A DNA stretch of 64,000 nucleotides from Gemmata massiliana (GTDB taxonomy: Bacteria; Planctomycetota; Planctomycetia; Gemmatales; Gemmataceae): contig NZ_LR593886.1 in NCBI RefSeq assembly GCF_901538265.1, positions 3,456,843 to 3,520,842 on the forward strand. Reading direction: 5' to 3'. The translations under genes were made by a program, and so were the position numbers. The notes beneath the pieces are model-generated. The model was not told where the DNA came from and ran no database searches. It saw only the letters and a list, made by a program, of their open reading frames with translations. Of the stretch, positions 56,576-64,000 are shown piece by piece (the stretch's first letter is position 1; each line of letters begins with the position of its first letter).

Positions 56576-57925
56576 TTATGCGCGACTAAACGCGGGTCGG
56601 CGCTCGTCCTTTTCGGTCGTGATTTCTGTGGTCGGTTCGTCGACTGAGTCATCGTTCGCGGGCGGGGTTGGCGTGGTCGGGTTCCGCAACCGGTCCACGA
56701 ATGCGGCCAGGCGATTCAGCCCTTCGCGGAGCCGGCCTTCATCGGCTGCGAAACTCACGCGGATGTGCCCCGCACCGCTCGGTCCGAACGCGCCGCCCGG
56801 ACCGACCAACACGCGCTCTTCTTTCAGCAACTTCTCCGCGAACGTGCGGCCGTCGACGTTCAGGTTCGACACCGGCACCCACACGAAGTACCCGCCGCCG
56901 GGCTGTTCCGGTTCGAGCTTCATCGCACGTAGGCGATCAAGCGTGTATTGCCGCTTCGCGTTGAACCGCTCGCTCAGGTCTGTTGCTACCGTTGGTTCGG
57001 CGAGCAACCGTGCGGCGGCCTGTTGGCACACGGGGGGAACGTAGGGCGCGGTCAGGTTGGCGGTGAGCTGACATGCGCGGACGAGGTGGCGCGGGCCCGC
57101 GAGCCACCCGACGCGCATTCCGGGTTGTCCGAATTCCTGTGACACCGACCCGGCCGTGAGCGTGAGCCGGTCCGCCCCTGGCATCGCGGCCAGAGTTCGG
57201 GCTCTATCGGGCCGGAACGCGGCGAACGATTCGTCGAAGTACACGAGCACCCCGTACCCACCCGCAATCCAGGCGATGTGTTCGAGGTCTTCGTTCGCGA
57301 GACACCCGCCCGTGGGGTTGCCGGGGTCGGAGAGCACGAGCATCTTCGCGCCGCGCATCGCGCGCTCGAAGGTGGCGGCGATGTACCGGCACCGACCGTC
57401 CTCGATCCACGTCGGCACCCACCGCACGTTCGCGTGCCGGGACTTCGTGCCCAGCGCGAAGAGCGGCGAACACGGGTCGAACATCACGACGCGGTCGCCG
57501 GGGTTCACGAACGCATCGAGCGCGGCCGTGAACGCGGCCGTGGCGCCGTGTGTCGCGAGGATGTCTGTGGACGGGTTGATGGTGCGCCCGGTGGTCTGGT
57601 AGCGGTCCGCGATGATGCGGGCCAGAACGGGGAGCGTGGTGGGCACGCGGCCGGGCGCGGAGAACGCATCGGTGCGCCCCACGCTGACGGCCCCGCGTGC
57701 GGGCGGCGCGTCCGGCGTGGGCTGGTTCAGATCGAGAATATCGAGGTTCGGGACGTGCGGAATCACCGCGGGATCGAGCAATTCATCCAGCGGCGCGGCC
57801 AGCACGCGGTCCGAATAGTATTTGAGGTACGCAGTTCCGCCATCGGTGAGGCGCCGGGCGCGCGGGGTGAACCGTGCGAGCCGCGTGCGGACCAGCAGCT
57901 TCGTGAGCCAAAAGGGAATTGCCAC
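56576..57925 (-). CDS. PLP-dependent aminotransferase homologue lacking the catalytic lysine
   Basis: The 449-residue protein is a class I/II aminotransferase-fold protein: ATHGATAAFTAALDAFVNPG, LVLSDPGNPTGGCL (PxNPTG-like), YGVLVYFDESFAAF (DxxY/E region) and GMRVGWLAGPRHLV. At the expected S-x-S-K motif the sequence is GSVSQEFGQPGMRVGW, placing Gln263 (codon CAG at 57139-57137) where the Schiff-base Lys should be. GTG 57925, with GGAGG seven bases upstream, is the start. The C-terminal 40 residues are Pro/Asp/Glu/Thr-rich. Catalysis by the normal route seems impossible; a regulatory or binding role is more likely. Confidence 0.82.
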   Translation of the reverse strand: MAIPFWLTKLLVRTRLARFTPRARRLTDGGTAYLKYYSDRVLAAPLDELLDPAVIPHVPNLDILDLNQPTPDAPPARGAVSVGRTDAFSAPGRVPTTLPVLARIIADRYQTTGRTINPSTDILATHGATAAFTAALDAFVNPGDRVVMFDPCSPLFALGTKSRHANVRWVPTWIEDGRCRYIAATFERAMRGAKMLVLSDPGNPTGGCLANEDLEHIAWIAGGYGVLVYFDESFAAFRPDRARTLAAMPGADRLTLTAGSVSQEFGQPGMRVGWLAGPRHLVRACQLTANLTAPYVPPVCQQAAARLLAEPTVATDLSERFNAKRQYTLDRLRAMKLEPEQPGGGYFVWVPVSNLNVDGRTFAEKLLKEERVLVGPGGAFGPSGAGHIRVSFAADEGRLREGLNRLAAFVDRLRNPTTPTPPANDDSVDEPTTEITTEKDERRPAFSRA

Positions 57926-58124
57926 GCTGGGGCCTCCGTGCACGGGTGGGTATGGGGATTGTGCCAGAACGGGTGCCCTCATGTAAAGGCCGGCTGAAGT
58001 TGAGGGGGAACGCGCTCGATGGTGCTGAGCAGGGGTGGGGCTTTTCGCGAGAAATTCAGTGGAAGCCCCGCGCGGTTCCGGGCCTCTACTCTTCGGGACA
58101 AACGTACTTCCGCAAGGTTTCGTT

Positions 58125-60299
58125 ATGGCACACGAACCATCAACCGCGATCCTCGATCCGCTTCGGCGGCTCATTTCGCGACAAACGGGTAACGCACTCA
58201 CCGACGCGCAGCTTCTGGAGAATTTCGTTTCGCGCCGCGAGGAGGCGTCGTTCGAGGTGCTCGTTTGGCGGCACGGGGCGATGGTCCTCGCGCTCGCTCA
58301 GCGCGTGCTCCGTGATTCGCACGCGGCGGAAGATGCGTTCCAGGCAACGTTTCTTGTGTTCGCGCGAAAGGCCAAGTCGATCGGCCGCGGCGAGGCGGTC
58401 GCGTGCTGGCTCTATAAGGTCGCGTACCGGATCGCCGTTCGCCTGCGCGCTCGGGCTGTGGAGCGGCAACTCGGAACCGAACCGGCGGACGAGTTCCCGG
58501 CTCCCGAAGTACCTACGGACGCCGAGTGGCGCGATCTGCGACCGGTTCTTGATGACGAGATCGCGCGCTTACCGGAGAAGTACCGCGCGCCGTTCGTTCT
58601 CTGCTATCTCGAAGGCCGCACCAACGAAGAGGCCGCAACACAACTCGGTTGCCCGAAGGGAACCGTGCTGTCGCGCCTCTCGCGCGGGCGCGAACGCTTG
58701 CGGGAGCGGCTCTCGCGCCGCGGAATCGCGCTCACGGCCAGCGCGCTGGCTGTCTCCATTTCTCGAAACGCAGCCACGGCGACCGTTCCACCAACTCTGG
58801 TGCCGACCGCAGTCAACGCCGCTATCCCGTTTGCGGCAGGGAAAGCGGTAAGTGAACTGGTTCCCGCACACGTCGCCGCTCTCACCGACGGAGTGTTACG
58901 CGCGATGACGTTCAGATACGTTAAGACCGCAGCGCTCGCTCTGGTGTCGCTTGTCGTGCTAGGGAGCGGGGTTACTTGGGCGGCCTTCGCCGGTGGTAAC
59001 GCGCACGAATCGGGCGAGCCGCTGGTGCTGGTCGCGGAGTCGAACGGGCCGCCGACCGGGGAGGCCAAGGTCGTCCCGCCCGTCGAGCCTGAGCACCCCG
59101 CTCCGCCCATTCAGGGGCGAGTGACAGACATTGCGAAGGATGGGAAGTCAGTCACCATCACCAGCGTTGCGTATGAATGGTACGGCAGAAACCGCCTCCC
59201 AGAAGTCCCAGAACCAAGGGTGGTAGTGGTCAAATTGAGTGACAAAACGGTGGTGACATATCAAGACGTCGGTATGAATGGAGCAAAACTCACGAGAGGC
59301 TATTCGGCGTATGTCGAGTTTGTCGCGGGTGCAAAGGATGTTGCGGCCGCCATCTCGCTTACCGGGACAATGGAACGGCCGATGAACGGTGGCGCTGTCG
59401 GGCGTGTCGATACGGTCGCGGATGATGGGAAATCCTTCTCACTGGAGGTGCCCGGATATAGTTCCAATCCTGCGCTTACCCCTAATTCTTTCCTCCCTTA
59501 CCATTTGGTCCCACCTCTTCAGCGCGATAGAGCGTCGAAGATCGACGTTCCCTTCGACGATAAGACGGTACTTTCATTCTCAGACGTTCCGAAGGGCGGG
59601 GCTAAAATTACCCCTAATTACCGCGTACAAGTGGTGTACGCGGACGATGGAAGAACCGCCGGCAAAGTGTACTTCGAGGGCCGACTGGACTCGAGTGGAC
59701 GCGAAGCGAACCGTCCAGATGTTGCAAACACTGTCTGGGATGTCTGGCCCGGGCCTAACCTCGCACCGGTAGACGGGAAGCCATCAGATATCGCCGGCAT
59801 TGTCATGCGTGTCGCCGACGGCAAAGCCATTGTGGTGGAAGTTCCTCCCAAACCATCGGCAGAAGCTCCGACGCGGGTTGCGGTCTACTTGACCGACAAG
59901 ACCGCCGAAGTGTTCCGTGACGTACCGCTCGACGGTGCGAAAGCCGCACCGGGCATGCAAGCGCAAGTGTGGCTCGCGGACGGATCAAAGGACACCGCCG
60001 CGAAGGTGACGTACACCGGGACCACGCCCGATCGTTGGACGATCGTGACCGGGAAAGTCGTTACAGTGGCGAAGGATGGTAAATCGTTCACGGTAGAATC
60101 GCCTCCGCCCAAACGTGGTGACGCGGGCAAACGCACGGAGGTGAAACTCGTCTCGCTCACGAAAGTGACATTCAACGGGGTCGGGCCGGGAGAAGCCAAA
60201 GTGACGGAAGGGCTTAACGTTTACGCTCGGATGCTCGATGATTACCCGGACACGGCCGCCGGAATCACCTTCACGAAAGACGGCTTTACGCCCCGATAA
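58125..60299 (+). CDS. ECF-type sigma factor fused to membrane helix and extracytoplasmic repeat domain
   Basis: Residues ~30-95 (SFEVLVWRHGAMVLALAQRV, AEDAFQATFLVFARKAKSI) form sigma region 2 and ~130-190 (LPEKYRAPFVLCYLEGRTNE, GTVLSRLSRGRERLRERL) region 4. A transmembrane helix near 265-290 (TAALALVSLVVLGSGVTWAA) is followed by a Pro-rich spacer and about four repeats of roughly 80-100 residues, each with DGKS-x-x-E, then DKT..F.DVP-x-GA, then T-A-x-V-x-F/Y-x-G. Planctomycetes are known for sigma factors with long C-terminal extensions. The design suggests a sigma factor that senses an external signal itself, perhaps through proteolysis or tethering. ATG 58125 is preceded by AAGG. Confidence 0.88.
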   Translation: MAHEPSTAILDPLRRLISRQTGNALTDAQLLENFVSRREEASFEVLVWRHGAMVLALAQRVLRDSHAAEDAFQATFLVFARKAKSIGRGEAVACWLYKVAYRIAVRLRARAVERQLGTEPADEFPAPEVPTDAEWRDLRPVLDDEIARLPEKYRAPFVLCYLEGRTNEEAATQLGCPKGTVLSRLSRGRERLRERLSRRGIALTASALAVSISRNAATATVPPTLVPTAVNAAIPFAAGKAVSELVPAHVAALTDGVLRAMTFRYVKTAALALVSLVVLGSGVTWAAFAGGNAHESGEPLVLVAESNGPPTGEAKVVPPVEPEHPAPPIQGRVTDIAKDGKSVTITSVAYEWYGRNRLPEVPEPRVVVVKLSDKTVVTYQDVGMNGAKLTRGYSAYVEFVAGAKDVAAAISLTGTMERPMNGGAVGRVDTVADDGKSFSLEVPGYSSNPALTPNSFLPYHLVPPLQRDRASKIDVPFDDKTVLSFSDVPKGGAKITPNYRVQVVYADDGRTAGKVYFEGRLDSSGREANRPDVANTVWDVWPGPNLAPVDGKPSDIAGIVMRVADGKAIVVEVPPKPSAEAPTRVAVYLTDKTAEVFRDVPLDGAKAAPGMQAQVWLADGSKDTAAKVTYTGTTPDRWTIVTGKVVTVAKDGKSFTVESPPPKRGDAGKRTEVKLVSLTKVTFNGVGPGEAKVTEGLNVYARMLDDYPDTAAGITFTKDGFTPR

Positions 60300-60465
60300 C
60301 TTGGGGTATTGGGAAACGTGATTAAACTGCGGGTAAGTGTTCGTTCCGTCACAGGCGGCGCGGACACCTGCCCGCACACTTTTTTGGCACATTCGGCGGC
60401 ACTCGGGAGCGCAACTCGTTCCCGCGCTCGCGTTCCCCGCGTGTCAATGCCTATGATGACCCTAT

Positions 60466-61686
60466 ATGACCGACACTGTACTCATCGTGGACGACGAGGA
60501 ATCCGTCCGCCGGACGTTCCAGGAGTGGCTCACGACCTCGATGCCGGACGCCCGCGTGTTCGCGGTCGCCGATTCCGAGTCGGCCCTCCGGATCGCGAAC
60601 GAGCACGCCGTTGATCTCGCGGTTCTCGACTGGAACCTCGGGTCCGGGAGCGACGGGTTGCGCCTGCTCGAAGACCTCGTCGAGTTCCAACCGGACGTAG
60701 TCGCCATCCTCGTGACCGGGTTCGCGCACCAAGCGACGCCGCTCGACGCGCTCCGCATGGGCGTGCGCGACTACATCGATAAGAACCAGGACTTGAACCG
60801 CGAGACGTTCGTCGCGGCCATTCGCCGGCAACTCGATCGCATCCGCCCCGTCAAACAGCAGCGCGAACTGAACCACCGGCTCGCGACGTTCCGCGAGGCC
60901 GTCGAGAAGGTGCTGCCGATCGTACAAACGTCGGCCGCGTTCAACGACCCCGTACCGCTGCCGGCCGCGGTGAAGTCGCTCCTCCGGTTCGTGATTCGCG
61001 GGACGCGGGCCGTGGACGGGGCACTGATCGTGCGCCATACGGCGGCCGACGGTACCGAGTCGACTGTGGCTTACGGGGCCGACGGCGTCCCGCTCCCCGC
61101 GCCGCCGGTATCGTTCGGAAAATCGCTCGCCGCGAGTGTCATCAGTTTCCAGAAGCCGGTCGCGCTGGACGCATCCGACTCGGACGCGCTTGGTTCACTA
61201 GAACTGTTCCCGTTTGAAGCGAACCGTTCGTGTATCCTGGCCGCCCCGCTCCGCGTCGCGACGGATACAGTCGTGGTCGTGGAACTGTTCGATAAAGCGG
61301 CGCCCGGGTTCAGCGACGACGACCGGCGCCTCGTCATGTCCGCGGCCGAACTCGGAACAGACCTGCTGCGCCAGGCGGTCGCGGAGCGGCAAACACACAA
61401 ACTGCTGTTCGATGCGGTCGATGCGGCACTCAAGGCGACCTCAGACTTTAGCACCGCGCCGGCTCCCGCCCCAGACACGAGCGCGCCGCTCTCTTCGGTC
61501 ATGGCCAAGCTGAAGGAGGGACTGGGCGCGGACTCGAACGCGACCGCCCCGCCGGACACCACGCTGCGCCTAGTCGAAGCCGTGCGCGCCATCGCCGTGA
61601 AACACGGGCCGAGCGCGGTAGAGCACTGCGTCAGGGCGGTTAACGACCTCCGCGCACTCCTCGACGAAATCACCGGCAGCGCATGA
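60466..61686 (+). CDS. Response regulator with GAF-like domain
   Basis: This 406-residue protein has an N-terminal receiver (IVDDEESVRRTFQEW; Asp55 in AVLDWNLGSGSDG; Lys in DYIDKNQDL). A coiled segment leads to a GAF-like domain of about 150 residues (ALIVRHTAADGTES, CILAAPLRVATDTVVVVELF, FSDDDRRLVMSAAELGTDLL). The C-terminal 100 residues are Pro/Ala-rich and then helical (LVEAVRAIAVKHGPSAVEHC). There is no DNA-binding domain. The next gene, an intracellular subtilase, overlaps its stop by four bases, so the two probably act together. Confidence 0.85.
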   Translation: MTDTVLIVDDEESVRRTFQEWLTTSMPDARVFAVADSESALRIANEHAVDLAVLDWNLGSGSDGLRLLEDLVEFQPDVVAILVTGFAHQATPLDALRMGVRDYIDKNQDLNRETFVAAIRRQLDRIRPVKQQRELNHRLATFREAVEKVLPIVQTSAAFNDPVPLPAAVKSLLRFVIRGTRAVDGALIVRHTAADGTESTVAYGADGVPLPAPPVSFGKSLAASVISFQKPVALDASDSDALGSLELFPFEANRSCILAAPLRVATDTVVVVELFDKAAPGFSDDDRRLVMSAAELGTDLLRQAVAERQTHKLLFDAVDAALKATSDFSTAPAPAPDTSAPLSSVMAKLKEGLGADSNATAPPDTTLRLVEAVRAIAVKHGPSAVEHCVRAVNDLRALLDEITGSA

Positions 61687-62648
61687 TTGAGAAGGGCACA
61701 TTTGACGGAACGGCTACGATCAACGAGACCGAAGAGCGGTTCGTGTGCGAGCTGCGTCCTACCGAGGCTGTTCACCCCGTCCGGCACGCTTCCGGTTCGT
61801 TTTCTGCTGGAACTCTGATGATCGAAACGGCCCCCACAGTGTTCGACGAGATCTTCGCCCGGTTGACCCCGAACAGCATCTTCCAGGATGCCCGGGCCAC
61901 CGGGGAAGGGATCGCCGTTGCCGTGATCGACTCCGGCGTGGAACGCGCCGTACTCGAAACGAAGTTCCGCGGCGCGGGCACGTCGATCCAGCGCATCGAG
62001 GGCGCGGTGTTCCGCCCGAGCGGGCCGCCGCTCGAGTACACTGGCCACCAGTCCTCGCCGCACGGCACCACCGTCGCGGACATCGTTCTGACACTCGCGC
62101 CGCGGGTGAAGCTCTACTCCGCCGACGTGTTCGGTCCGACCGGGTCGTGTGAAGTGGAAACGGTGATCGCTGCACTGCACCACGCGATCGACGTGTGGAA
62201 AGTGAAGGTGATCAACCTCTCGCTCGGGGTGCCCGAACACAAACTGCAACAACTCCCGCGGCGCCAGCAGTTGCAGCGGGCGATCGAGGAGGCGTACTTT
62301 CGCGATGTGCTGGTGTTCGCCGCCGCGCACAACGAGCACCCGCTAACGCGGAGCTACCCGGCCGCGTTCGCCCCGCCGCTCATCTCGGTGGACAAGGGGC
62401 TGTTCGACGACCCGTTGCGCTTCGCCTACAAGTTGAGTGAACAGGTCGAGTTCCAGGCGCACAGCCGCGGGTACCTCGGCCCGTTCGCCCGCGAACCGGC
62501 CACGAGTTGGGCGACCCCGCACCTGGCCGGGATCGCGGCGCGCATCCTTTCGTTGAAGCCGGACCTGAAGCCGTTCGAGATCAAAACGATCCTGTACTGG
62601 CTGTTCCGCAGCGGGGGGAACGGTCACGCACCCGGGGCACCGGTGTAG
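61683..62648 (+). CDS. Intracellular S8-family (subtilisin-like) serine peptidase
   Basis: This 321-residue protease has the catalytic triad Asp83 (AVAVIDSGVER), His127 (QSSPHGTTVADIVL) and Ser275 (ATSWATPHLAGIAA, with SWATP in place of the usual SMATP). The oxyanion Asn lies in VFAAAHNEHP. No signal peptide, prodomain-like cleavage site or transmembrane helix is evident, so it is probably cytoplasmic. Coupling to the REC-GAF gene suggests proteolysis controlled by phosphorylation or a small molecule. Its 3' end overlaps the convergent repeat-companion gene by 25 bases. Confidence 0.85.
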   Translation: MIEKGTFDGTATINETEERFVCELRPTEAVHPVRHASGSFSAGTLMIETAPTVFDEIFARLTPNSIFQDARATGEGIAVAVIDSGVERAVLETKFRGAGTSIQRIEGAVFRPSGPPLEYTGHQSSPHGTTVADIVLTLAPRVKLYSADVFGPTGSCEVETVIAALHHAIDVWKVKVINLSLGVPEHKLQQLPRRQQLQRAIEEAYFRDVLVFAAAHNEHPLTRSYPAAFAPPLISVDKGLFDDPLRFAYKLSEQVEFQAHSRGYLGPFAREPATSWATPHLAGIAARILSLKPDLKPFEIKTILYWLFRSGGNGHAPGAPV

Positions 62649-63415
62649 GGATCGTGGAACCTCTGACGGAGTGCCCCCACCGCGACGGCACTGATGGGGT
62701 TCGGGTACCAACTGATCTGTGCCAGCTCGTTCAGCGTGATGGAGTCGAGGAGCGCATAGGCGCCACGCTCGGTCACCGCGTTTCCCGCAAAATGGAGTGC
62801 GCGCAACCGCTCGAATACAGTGGCGCGAGCGAGTGCTTCCAGCCCCACATCGGTCATCTCCACGCTACTGAGAACCAAAGACGCTACGTTACGAAGGTTC
62901 GCGCACTGCGCGACCTGAGACGCCCCCTCGTCGCCGATCGTACCCGCGAGACGGAACCATTCGACCCGGGTGAAATAGGGGCAGGTGAGGATTTTCGGGA
63001 GCGCTTTGGTCGTAACGCGATTCACGTCCAGAATGGTCACGGGAGCGGCGGTGAAGATCTGGTCAGCGCGCTGCTGAATCGCTTTTGCACTGGCACAAAC
63101 GGTGGTCGGGAAGCCGCGCTGCCAGCTCCAGGGCCAACTCACGCCCGGGATCTTGGGTAACTCTTTCAGCCATCGCTCGTGATAACCTGCGAACGTGGTT
63201 GCCAAAAGCTGAGAGTGCGTTCGCACGGCCTCCGGTTCTCGGCGGGCGAAAGCAATTTCGTGCCGGATGTACGAGGCACGAACTGTTGCTTCATACGATT
63301 TACGGCCCTGGTACACGCCACTTTCTTCGAGCCAGTCGGCGTAAGCGAGGCGCGGCGTGTCTTCCTGCGGATGCTCACAGATCGCGCGGAACAGGGCTTC
63401 GCCATCGCCGGTCAT
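62624..63415 (-). CDS. TIGR02996-type repeat-companion protein with leucine-rich-like repeats
   Basis: The N-terminus MTGDGEALFRAICEHPQEDT followed by PRLAYADWLEESG is the domain widespread in Gemmata-like planctomycetes that sits in front of repeat proteins. Residues ~125-250 carry leucine-rich-like units (LRNVASLVLSSVEMTDVGLE, LRALHFAGNAVTERGAYALL). The protein has 263 residues. A scaffold or protein-interaction role is likely; the exact function is unknown. It overlaps the end of the convergent subtilase gene. Confidence 0.85.
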   Translation of the reverse strand: MTGDGEALFRAICEHPQEDTPRLAYADWLEESGVYQGRKSYEATVRASYIRHEIAFARREPEAVRTHSQLLATTFAGYHERWLKELPKIPGVSWPWSWQRGFPTTVCASAKAIQQRADQIFTAAPVTILDVNRVTTKALPKILTCPYFTRVEWFRLAGTIGDEGASQVAQCANLRNVASLVLSSVEMTDVGLEALARATVFERLRALHFAGNAVTERGAYALLDSITLNELAQISWYPNPISAVAVGALRQRFHDPYTGAPGA

Positions 63416-63439
63416 GGCCGCACATCGTTTCGTTTGGAC

Positions 63440-64000
63440 TCACTTGGTCTCGCCACGCAGTTCGAGTACCGCGGTGCCGAACGCCCGGCCGATTTTGCAC
63501 ATGGTCTTCGCGCTGCCGAAGTAGTGGTACGGGTAATCGCTGCCCACTTTGTTCCATTCGTCGAGGTTCTCGCGCCAGCCCTTCTTGAACACGGCCTCCG
63601 CATCGGTGTCCCAGAACGCATCCGTTTTCACCAGCGCGACGTCCCCGCGGAACTCGGGCACGTTCATAACGGCAGCCTGGGCGTCCTTGAATTTCTTGAT
63701 ATTCGTGCTCGGGTTTGCACCCTCCACACCCATTTGCCCGACCACGAACGGGAGCTTCGGTGCCTTCAGATCTTTGCGCACATCACGAATGAAGTGCGCG
63801 AGATTGGCCGCGTATTCGGCGGTCGCGTCCGCACTAATCATGTCGTTCCAACCCTGAAACCACACGAATCCGGCGATCTCGTATCCCTGATCCGCGTAAT
63901 CCGGGAAGTGTTTCTTCGGGTTTGTGAGCGTGTCACTCACTTCGCTGAGCATGGCCCGGTACGAGTCCCCGAACGGTTTCTTCACGTCGTCGAGCGTCGC
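63440..64000 (-). CDS. SASA-domain carbohydrate esterase (sialate O-acetylesterase-like), 5' end outside window
   Basis: The minus-strand frame is open to the window edge and ends at 63440. It contains GFVWFQGWNDMISADATAEY, the GDSL/SASA-type block (usual motif W-x-Q-G-E-S/N), and FVVGQMGVEG, TDAFWDTDAEAVFKKGWREN and YHYFGSAKTMCKIGRAFG, the C-terminal part with the catalytic-type HYFGS His. Such exported esterases remove acetyl groups from polysaccharides and are numerous in planctomycetes. The N-terminus with signal peptide and catalytic Ser lies beyond 64000, so this is a partial gene. Confidence 0.78.
   Translation of the reverse strand, partial: ATLDDVKKPFGDSYRAMLSEVSDTLTNPKKHFPDYADQGYEIAGFVWFQGWNDMISADATAEYAANLAHFIRDVRKDLKAPKLPFVVGQMGVEGANPSTNIKKFKDAQAAVMNVPEFRGDVALVKTDAFWDTDAEAVFKKGWRENLDEWNKVGSDYPYHYFGSAKTMCKIGRAFGTAVLELRGETK

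Noticed and set aside
1-64000. CRISPR arrays, rRNA operon or prophage
   Set aside because: No regularly spaced direct repeats, rRNA-like sequence or phage structural genes were seen; the repeats present are isolated inverted repeats.

Overview
The window is high-GC, densely coded chromosomal DNA that most resembles a planctomycete of the Gemmataceae (Gemmata-like). Several lineage-typical proteins support this: a secreted matrixin with a 'LEDR'-type N-terminus (1-1535), an ECF sigma factor fused to a membrane anchor and an extracytoplasmic repeat domain (58125-60299), a repeat-companion (TIGR02996-type) protein with leucine-rich-like repeats (62624-63415), many PAS/REC hybrid histidine kinases, a Hanks-type kinase fused to an HDOD domain, and PQQ-propeller and sialate-O-acetylesterase-type secreted proteins. 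No database search was possible, so the organism call is an inference.

Layout. 1-6.3 kb: secreted matrixin protease, divergent hybrid kinase, then an Rrf2 regulator-cysK operon preceded by a perfect 19-bp inverted repeat. 6.3-10.6 kb: gene-poor, with an extreme Met/Cys-rich small protein, orphan small proteins and a shortened IS701-like transposase gene. 10.8-15.1 kb: a CoaB-like protein, an argC-like gene destroyed by several frameshifts, and a nest of insertion sequences (an intact IS256-family element inside remnants of a DDE element that still has its 6-bp target duplication, plus an IS630-like fragment). 15.8-24.1 kb: a three-gene phosphorelay (CHASE3-HAMP-PAS kinase, single-domain REC, REC-PAS-kinase-REC), a YCII protein, a tiny lipoprotein and an HDOD-Ser/Thr kinase. 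24.9-34.2 kb: sugar metabolism (Gfo/Idh oxidoreductase, MFS transporter, UDP-sugar pyrophosphorylase, mannose-1-phosphate guanylyltransferase, alpha-glucan phosphorylase), with ruvX between them. 34.3-41.4 kb: tRNA-Glu(CTC), a PQQ propeller protein, then the housekeeping block ffh-rpsP-trmD-rplS-yraN-tyrS. 41.5-54.1 kb: secreted M20 amidohydrolase, zinc uptake ATPase and binding protein, XerC/D recombinase, thioredoxin-like protein, PpiD-like membrane protein, topA. 54.1-64 kb: membrane protein, MFS transporter, an aminotransferase homologue lacking its catalytic lysine, the sigma-factor fusion, a REC-GAF/intracellular subtilase gene pair, a repeat-companion protein and a truncated SASA-domain esterase.

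Two structural themes stand out. Long, nearly perfect inverted repeats of 100-190 bp (30962-31095 inside ruvX, 35953-36140, 40081-40183) look like dispersed MITE-like elements. Very long perfect hairpins (20-29 bp stems) sit between genes as terminators (34449-34497, 47933-47999, 54059-54120). No CRISPR array, rRNA or prophage is visible. The most unusual items are the Lys-to-Gln aminotransferase, the in-frame repeat insertion in ruvX, the Met/Cys-rich protein, the REC-GAF plus subtilase pair and the sigma-factor fusion.
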